NCBI GenBank assembly: GCA_001579985.1
Contig: LRSR01004116.1
Span: forward strand, 1 to 28,510
Length of the DNA stretch: 28,510 bases
Direction of reading: 5' to 3'
Source of the DNA: Hypsibius dujardini
Taxonomy: Eukaryota; Tardigrada; Eutardigrada; Parachela; Hypsibiidae
The position numbers and the translations under genes are program-made. Shown one piece after another: positions 21,585 through 28,510 of this stretch; the first letter of the stretch is position 1; each line of letters begins with the position of its first letter. The notes beneath the pieces are model-generated. The model did not search any database, was not told where the DNA came from, and saw nothing but the letters and a program-made list of their open reading frames with translations.

Positions 21585-22150
21585 ACGGACAGAGGCACAG
21601 ACTCATTTACAGACATGGACAGTCACTAGACTCATACACGGAAAGGCACAGATCAGGCACGTGCATAGACATGGACCCAGACTCGGACGGCGGCACAGAC
21701 ACAAGCACAAACATAGACCCAGACACGGATAAAGGCACGCACACCATTGCAAAAGCTCACGCAGGCAGACACGAACAGGGTCACAGGAAAAGACCCAGAC
21801 GCGAATAGAGGCACAGACACCTCCATAAACTCTCATGCAGATAGAGACACATGCATGGACACAGACCGAGACACGGACGGGATCACAGATATGGACTCGG
21901 ACACGGATAGAGGCACAGGCACTTTCACAAACGCTGATGTCGACAGACACTAGCACATGTATAGACCTATGCACGAAAGCGCCACAGACTGGACCCAGAC
22001 ATAGACACGGATAGAGGCACAGACAGCTCCATAACGAACACTAACTCAGAACGGCACTGCCTTAGACCCAGACACGGACAGGGTCACAGACACAGTCACA
22101 AGCATAGACTCAGACACGAACACGACACAAAGTAACAACATGCACCGAAT
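21585..22150. repeat. Degenerate hexanucleotide-type array (ACAGAC/ACACGGA)
   Basis: About 560 bases of diverged GACACGGA, GGCACAGACA and AGACCCAGACA units downstream of Hedgehog. It gives Asp-Thr-Asp-rich readings on the plus strand and Cys/Val/Ser-rich ones on the minus strand, best explained as old satellite rather than coding sequence. Confidence 0.75.
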
Positions 22151-22318
22151 ATTTCACAAACACAGCCGCACACAGATATACACATGGTCCCAGGTACAAC
22201 CCAAGCAAAGACATCAAGTTGCATACAGACATAACTATCGCTATTGAAGGCCATTGTGTTGAGATATCCGGATCTCCGAAAAAGGCTGACCATGTGAATT
22301 ATGGCAGTGGTCGTCCTC

Positions 22319-22350
22319 CAGTGGCGGATTAGTGCACAGCGCCCCCTATA
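22319..22350. mobile_element. Single hAT-like terminus
   Basis: CAGTGGCGGATT at 22319-22330 repeats the first 12 bases of the element end at 15070. No matching opposite end was found nearby, so this is a fragment or chance match; the right boundary given is arbitrary. Confidence 0.35.
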
Positions 22351-22575
22351 GTTTCAAAGAGTGCTCCTCAGCTAGACGGAATGCGTAATGCGTATCTAAT
22401 TTTAGCTTTTTCATTTTGCAAAACGCGTGCGATGATGACGGACCGGAACGAGGGAAGCTTCAGTCGCATTATCATCACTAGCAAAGCGCCTACATGTTAT
22501 GCAGTTGCTGTCATTTTCTGAATGAATCTCGAGTTATCTTGTTTTCGTTTTTCTTTGGTTTTCTCTGCCCTTCAG

Positions 22576-22671
22576 TGAAATCTAAAGCGATACCTAAAAG
22601 ACTGTTCCCAGGACATCGGCTGGAGCACCAATGACTTAAGTGGCAGCGATACATTCATTACCTCTCGCCGT
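22576..22671 (+). other. Possible non-coding 5' exon of the coiled-coil gene
   Basis: A 96-base segment between a strong acceptor (tttctctgcccttcag) and a consensus donor (gtgagt), 124 bases before the next acceptor at 22795. One frame opens after an initial TGA, but it does not join in phase to the coding exon at 22800, so an untranslated exon is the simpler reading. Confidence 0.35.
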
Positions 22672-22799
22672 GTGAGTTTTATGGCATACTTGCCATATAA
22701 TTTAAGAATATAAATATATTGTAGTTGAGATTGTGTTTTCCCATTTACCCCAGTTGCATAAATGCGAATGTTTTTTAGTTGTCTTTTTTTCTTAGAAAC

Positions 22800-24184
22800 A
22801 TGGCGTCCCGAACGGAAGGCGTCTTCACCCTAACCGATCTCCCGCTGATGTGCATCGTCTATCCGGTGTTCCGCGCCAAGTGTGCCGTCTCCGAGGCGAC
22901 GGAGCACTTCCGTGCGGAGGACCGTGAAGCCCTGGGTAAGGAGCTGATCCGCCTGGAGGAGGAGAGCTCCGACTTCCTATCCAACTCGATGATCGAGGAG
23001 AAGAATATTAAGGAAGAGATGCGCCTGCTGGACATTCTGCTGGGCCGGTTCCGTGCTGCGAAAAGTGACGTAAGCTATGTACAGAATATAAGTATATAAT
23101 ATTTAAATTTGTAATATTTATGAATTTTTAAAATTTATGCATCTATGTAATATTAATAAAATGTGTAGTATATAGTATATAAGTTTGCGAAATGTATAGA
23201 TGCAATCGAGTAATATATAATTAAGTTAAACAGTTCATAAAATATTTATATGCATTTAATATAATAATAATATGTATAATAAATATGCGTAAATTTGTAA
23301 ATGTATATATATATAAATAATATAAATAAAATTTGTTGTTCGCTTTTTTCAGGACCAAGAACGGCTCATTATTGCGACCATGAGGAAGCTCATTGAGAAG
23401 TACTAGTACCGAGACAATCGTTACGATTGGATTGAAGAAAAAGCGCCAGTTTTCCAAATAAACTTCATAAATTTTTCGCTACATAGGAAAAACTTGGTGA
23501 CGGAATTGTATAAAACAAGGCTGCAAATGTGAGTGTGTTCCACCTGAATCAAGCTGCCCATTTAATTATGGCGGTCCTATTTTTAACTAATTCGATCTCA
23601 CACTTTTCTTCCAGGACACAAGAGGCACACAAAACTCGAATGGACAGGTAATTCACTAATTGCTCAATAAAACAAATTATTTATCAGCTGCTCTGTGGTA
23701 GCACTCGATAGTGGATATCACTGTCTGTTACAGGCAAGCGGAACAAACGGCGATCCAGAAGGAACGCGCTCTCCGGCTGGCCGCCAGTCTGAAGGACCTG
23801 CTGGAGTGGGAGCATGTCCAGTTGTTTATGTCGTCCAACGCAATTGCAATAATGGAGAAGAAGAGTGGGTGTACACAGGCAGGCACAGGCACATATACAG
23901 TGACACACAGATACAGGCACAGACACAGACACATATACAATGACACGCAGATACAGACACAGATACAGACACAGACACAGACACAAACACAGACACAGAC
24001 ACAGACACAGGCACAGACACAGACACAGACACAGGCACAGGCACAGGCACAGACACAGGCACATGCACAGACGGAGACACAGATTTTACAGTCATGACGT
24101 TGTTGTAATTGCTCCGTTGTAGGGGAGACAGTGATGAGTCTAGCAATGAGATACGCGGAGATGGACGCTCTCAAGACCAGCTAA
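22800..24184 (+). CDS. Small alpha-helical coiled-coil protein, family not recognised
   Basis: Proposed coding exons 22800-23069, 23353-23399, 23487-23528, 23615-23647, 23734-23864 and 24123-24184 join in phase (0, 2, 2, 2, 1) to 194 residues. The start is ATG at 22800 in strong context (aaacATGG), four bases after an acceptor. The first 40 residues hold a hydrophobic patch (TDLPLMCIVYPVF); from about residue 40 to the end the protein is almost wholly Glu/Lys/Arg/Leu-rich and predicted helical, with heptad-like spacing (RLEEESSDF, KEEMRLLDILLGRF, KERALRLAASLKDLLEWEH). No signal peptide, membrane segment or metal site. An alternative is a 107-residue protein ending at the TAG at 23404-23406 with AATAAA at 23457; against it, exons 3-6 then lack a good start, whereas the weak donor gtacta at 23400 restores one frame through all of them. 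I do not assign a function. Confidence 0.62.
23877..24081. repeat. CACAGA hexanucleotide array
   Basis: (CACAGA)n with CACAGG and ACAGAT variants filling the last intron of the coiled-coil gene; purest at 23955-24060. The His/Arg, Thr/Gln and Cys/Val translations are artefacts. Confidence 0.93.
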
Positions 24185-25292
24185 AAGCCACGCAATCTGG
24201 GGAGTGAGTTGTTGATGGTTGAATCGTTGATGCTTAGCATCCGTTTGTGTGGCTTCTGTTTATTTATTTTCTCATCAGCTGACGTGTTCTGCGTCTGGAC
24301 AAAACTATTAGTAATTGTGCTAACTGATCAACGCAAAAATATTCTGGAAAAACGCGAATTCAACTATCGATATTTTGATGTTTGTGCTTTGTACATAAAC
24401 CGATGCGGCGGCAAATGATGTCTGGACTTGGAATTATACTTTTGTTTCCAGGCTAGTTTGGATTTCGCTGGCTATCCAGGACAGCAGAGGCATTCCATTT
24501 CCTAAACGGTTTTAATGGAATGGACAGAGTGTGGATTACACATTATGGGTGGAGCGAACTTGGAAGTGGAAGGCTTAGAAGCCATGCACATATTACGTAA
24601 TAAAAAAATGACATTTTTCAACCACCCACCTACCCAGATAATCTAAATTATATTGGAGGGCGGGCCTATTTTACTGGCGAATAATCAAGGGTTCAGACTA
24701 CCCAACTACACTCCTTTGATTACGTAATATCTTAATGGCGCTTTAGGCTTGGAGCCAGTATAAAATCCAGTTCCAGGGAGGTGCAATCTTCTTTCCATAA
24801 TCCATAATTCCAGTTGGCTTTCTAAAAACCGCCAGAAACGGAAACTCAAATACAGCTGACAAATGTAACGTTTGCTACACGGGTTTACGCTGTTGCTTTT
24901 ATGTTCATGACATGATATTGTCCCAATGGAAATGTTTCAGTATTCGAATGGCATTCCAATAACCCATTTGGCGTGAATGTGCTTTTGGAGCTCCTGCAAC
25001 GGATTCAATGGATTAACGACCGAATCCCCACGGTGTGCCGAGGGCAGACTCGGGTATAAGTAGCTCATTGATTGGTCGATTGTCCAAATTGGGCTGTGCA
25101 TTCCTAAACAACCGCCTTCTAGATTGATTGATGTATTGCTTGAGACGGCGCTTGATTAAAGGCTTGCTTTATCGATTGATTGACGTTATGGCTTGTTTTA
25201 TTCAGAATTAGATTTCTCAGTTTTCTCACGAGTAAACTACTTCACCATTCACAACATTAAACCCTCTTTACATTTCTGTTTATTTTTCTCAG
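24185..25292. other. Spacer between the coiled-coil gene and the first visible ATR exon
   Basis: No exon with both splice signals and coding character was found. AATAAA at 24599-24604 may end the coiled-coil transcript. A 12-base inverted pair, ATATTACGTAAT, at 24590-24601 and 24719-24730 brackets 141 bases and could be a tiny MITE, though its core is itself palindromic. Confidence 0.45.
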
Positions 25293-28200
25293 CTTTAATG
25301 GCTGCAATGGGCTTCCGATACCGCGCAGCGCAAAGTCCTTCCGACCAGGCGCAGAGCCAGCTGCAGGCGTACGCAGCCAAAACCATGGCACTCATCACGG
25401 TGGAGCCCTCGCTCTTCTCCACCGTGGACGGAAAATCCGCCCAAGCGGCACAGGAGCTGCTTAAGGTCAGTAGCTATGACATTTGAGGCGCTGATACGCA
25501 ATATGGGCAGTTTTTTCGTAGGACATGGGTCTAGATAGTGTTTCAGCTAAGTTCGGCCAGTTTACAGAAATTACCACAGTCCCATTGGCCGAAATTGGAC
25601 GACACATGGTTAATTTGAGTTTCGATTGCGTTGATTTGATCATTTTGAATTCTTCTCAATAGCGAAGCGTTGGGAAACTTTATTTTAAATTTTATGAAAT
25701 TGATGAGGTGAGAAGACGGTGTGGAACTGTATTCAACAGGTGGGAAATTGGCTGGTCGGGGCCAAGCTCGGCCATTGGCAGAGTGGCCGAACTTGGCTGA
25801 TACACCTATGGCCAAAATACTTGACTGACCGAGTCTGAGCCAACATCGCGTCTTCTGTTCTGAATCTCTGTTCTGAATTTCTGTTCTTTGACTTTCATTG
25901 TGCCAACATAAATTCAATACTAAGATTTAACAATCCATCACTCCGCTCTCTGCCATCCAAACAGAGGATATCATACCGTCAATCCATTCCGAATTGAATT
26001 CTGGCCAGGGAAGTCTCCATAATAATTTAACGATGTCATTTCTACAAATAATTATAAAATAATAAAGTATCTCCCAGTCTTATCTCATCTTTGAAATTCT
26101 GCTAAAAAAATGCTGTTAGAACCATACCCAATATATGCATTGTACTGGACTATAATTTATCTGTTTGTTTGTGCCTCTGCAGGGTTTGGAAGGGTTGGTG
26201 AAAATGGATGCGACGGTCGGGCCAGTCGTCAAGCGGATGCGGTCGTCTTTCCCGGCTGGACTGGACGAATCTGTTGGACGGTTGGACCTTTTGCGCCTCA
26301 TCTCTGATTGGCTTCAAGCAGAGGAGCTGGATCAGTTCGCCACGAGGGACGTCCAGTACCAGGTGGCCTTGCTCAAGGTTGTCCGTGTTGTGCTGCGCTG
26401 GACGAAGCTGACGGACGACCTCAACGGCTTCATCGAGGTCCTGCTGGAAGCGGTTTTTTCTAATCTCATCAAGGTAAATAGAGTACGTTAAGGTACAGTA
26501 GAGTACGTCAAGATAAGTAGAGTACGTGCGGCAGTTCTGTCTAGATTAATTTCTATTATTATTTTGTTTATTTATTATTTTGAATACTTTTTGTAGGTAA
26601 AATCCCCCTTTTTATCGTACAGAATATGATTTTTTATTGACATATATTGATATTTAAGTTAAATATAACTTGATTGCTTCAAAGGAATTAATAATTTTTT
26701 TAATTAGCCAGGATGTTGACTTGTTTATACTCGCTTTATTTTGAAACAAAATAATAATAAAAACTAACTCACTTGAACTCATTCTAAAGTACAAAGGGCG
26801 AATTCATGTTTAATCGTCAATGAATTTGAAATTAGATGTGGTCTAAAATACCGGAACGTTTTCTTGCAGATCAAATGTATTCTTAATGTAAATTTAGTTT
26901 GAATTAAAGTTTTTATCATCGGCTGATATTAATTTTGAAATAAATAACGGTGGATTATTTTTAATTTGCGATGATTTCATTGAATTTAGGAACGGTAATT
27001 GTGATGTAGAATTTTAATTTAATATGGACCAATGGCGTTTCCAGTAGTTGTAGTGTGTTTAGAAAACTAAACTGAACTGTGTGTTTTAGGTCCAGGGACC
27101 AGCGACGATGTGTCTGAGCACGTACGCCTTCCTGCAGCAGAACATGCCGCTGCCGGGCCTCTTCAACCACTTCCAGGAGGCGCTGGGCATCCGCCTGGCG
27201 CGGCGCTTCCTTAACCACACGGACAAGGAGAATCTCAGCTGTGTGGTGGAATGCATCCGCCAGTTCCAGTTCGAAACGGTGGAGAATCTAATGTCCACCA
27301 TGATTCCGTTCCTGCTGCAGCCGCTGATCTGCGACGGCTCTCCCAGCGCCTTGACGGCTCTCGAGTTTGTCGCTCAACTCCTCACGAAAAACGTCAGCGA
27401 CATGCTGAGCAGCTTCTTTCACTACCTCCTACCAGTGATTGTGGTCCGCAGTGGGGATGATGCGGCGTTAGAGAAGGCCCTGCAGACGATTGAACGGCTG
27501 ACAGGGAAGCCGCGAAGTCGACTGATTCTCAAAGACATCAATCATATTCACAACGAACTGCTGCTCTATTTGGACGAAAAAGAAATGAATGAAAAGGTGA
27601 GCATTTGCTTGTGAGTGTACTTCTATCTGATGAACTGCCTGAATGTCTCTCTCTGTATTTGTTTGTCTGGTTGTTTGTTCGTCTGTCTGTCTGTCTGACT
27701 GACTGTCTGTCTTATCTATTGGTATTTCAGTGAATATATCTGCCTGCCCGTCTGTTTACCTGCCCGTTTGTCTGGTTAGCTGTTTGTGTTTCTGTTTGTA
27801 TTTCGGTCTGTATATCTGTATATAAGACTGTCTGTATCTGTCTCCTCATTTGCGTGTCTGTTTTTCTACCTCTCTGTTTGTTTGTCTTTAGGCCTTTCTG
27901 CTTTCGTCTACTTGTCTGTCAAGTATTAAGCTATTTGTTTCGCAGTCATCTTCCTCCTGCCTTCGTGCCTATGTGTCATCTGTTAAGGTACTATATCTGT
28001 CGGTCTGTAGCTGGATTTCTCTGTAACCTTTTGTACCCGACTTTCTGGATGGCTCCTTCTCTTTTCTATTATAAGGCGCTACAGAACAGCCCGTTTTGTT
28101 TTATTTCGATAGGTGGTGCGGGGCCTGAAATTCATCGCGGAGATGCAAGGCGAGACTCTCGCCCACGAAAGCGACATTCCCAACTATCTGCAGCCGCGGT

Positions 28201-28449
28201 TCCTCTCCTTTGTCTTCTTCGCCGATCTTAAGCTGGTCGATCCCCTACTCCCAGCTAAGACCAAACGCCGAGTTTTGAGAAGTTTTACGGTGCTGATGCA
28301 GGTGATGGGAAGCAAGCACATCTCATCCGTGCGGATAAAACTGCTTGCCATATTGAAGTTTGTCGTTCAGACTTTCCCTGCCGAACTACAGCCTGTATGC
28401 TTCGACGCATGGAGTGCTTTCATTAGGACTATGGACATGACCTCGCTTA
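25293..28449 (+). CDS. ATR: ATR checkpoint kinase, HEAT-repeat and UME-domain exons (partial)
   Basis: Four exons, 25293-25465, 26183-26473, 27090-27596 and 28113-28449, join in phase (0, 0, 0) to about 435 residues and continue past the right edge through a gttagt donor at 28450. ATR (Mec1/Rad3 in yeasts) is the PIKK-family kinase that responds to RPA-coated single-stranded DNA with ATRIP. The assignment rests on collinear matches to human ATR around residues 950-1230: KDINHIHNELLLYL against RQDFQGLHNELLLRI, NYLQPRFLSFVFFADLKL against DYLQPKLLGILAFFNMQL, and LMQVMGSKHISSVRIKLL against LMKLMGPKHVSSVRVKMM, the last two in the UME domain. Earlier exons are helical, as expected for HEAT repeats. 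The FAT, kinase and FATC regions lie beyond the window. The first exon starts mid-codon after a good acceptor (tttatttttctcag), so at least one exon should precede it, unless translation starts at its in-frame ATGs. Confidence 0.93.
25538..25805. mobile_element. MITE-like inverted-repeat element in an ATR intron
   Basis: Outer 24-base inverted repeats with three mismatches (25538-25561 and 25782-25805, core AAGTTCGGCCA) and an inner imperfect pair (CATTGGCCGAAATTGG near 25583 against CTCGGCCATTGG near 25768). 268 bases, AT-rich centre, no coding capacity. Confidence 0.6.
27645..27900. repeat. CTGT array in an ATR intron
   Basis: (CTGT)n, pure near 27680-27715, then degenerate CTGT/TTGT to about 27900, between the last two ATR exons in view. 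Confidence 0.85.
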
Positions 28450-28482
28450 GTTAGTGAATCCCAATTAGCTTGCTATCTATAT

Positions 28483-28510
28483 GTTTGCTATCTATCTGTC
28501 TGTGTCTGTG
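28483..28510. repeat. CTAT/CTGT microsatellite at the right edge
   Basis: CTATCTATCTGTCTGT beginning in the next ATR intron and running off the window. Confidence 0.6.

Noticed and set aside
23684-24174. Long Cys/Val/Leu or Thr/Gln/His-Arg repeat proteins
   Set aside because: Translations of the CACAGA array on both strands, inside an intron of the coiled-coil gene.
1-28510. CRISPR array, operon or prokaryotic defence system
   Set aside because: The repeats are simple microsatellites without spacers, and the genes are intron-containing animal genes.

Overview
The window is animal nuclear DNA. Protein-coding segments are split by introns with GT/AG borders and matching reading phase, coding exons are GC-richer than the AT-rich introns, and the genes are metazoan families: BCL7, Hedgehog, ATR and a PNUTS-like PP1-binding protein. 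A true Hedgehog with the same two intron positions as vertebrate SHH indicates a bilaterian (or at least eumetazoan) and argues against a nematode. Protein divergence and compact genes suggest an invertebrate; the phylum cannot be fixed from the sequence alone.

Layout. 1-2248 (minus): 5' four exons of a gene running off the left edge, unidentified, with repeated G-D-P motifs like those of axonemal proteins. 3217-5091 (minus): complete four-exon BCL7 (SWI/SNF subunit). 5620-10520 (plus): six-exon gene with a PNUTS-type PP1 docking site, divergent from BCL7 across a region of about 0.5 kb. 10521-16133: 5.6 kb with no convincing gene, holding a tetranucleotide array and two inverted-repeat elements. 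16134-21321 (plus): complete three-exon Hedgehog. 22800-24184 (plus): small coiled-coil gene of six coding exons. 25293-28449 (plus): four consecutive exons of ATR, from the HEAT-repeat region into the UME domain, continuing off the right edge.

The genes do not form one pathway. BCL7, the PNUTS-like protein and ATR are chromatin or nuclear signalling proteins; Hedgehog is a secreted morphogen. There is no operon-like arrangement. Introns and spacers are loaded with CTGT/CAGA tetranucleotide arrays in alternating orientation, a CACAGA hexamer array, a minisatellite, and several small inverted-repeat elements (MITE or foldback type), two with hAT-like ends.

The main points for a second look are: the Hedgehog autoprocessing site reads Arg-Cys-Phe instead of the near-universal Gly-Cys-Phe; the ATR exons have no room upstream for the usual N-terminal ~700-800 residues unless neighbouring genes are nested in ATR introns; and the PNUTS-like gene has the PP1 docking peptide but no visible TFIIS-like or CCCH domain, ending instead in an unfamiliar Cys cluster. 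All exon models come from reading frames, splice consensus and phase agreement by eye; no alignment or transcript data were used.
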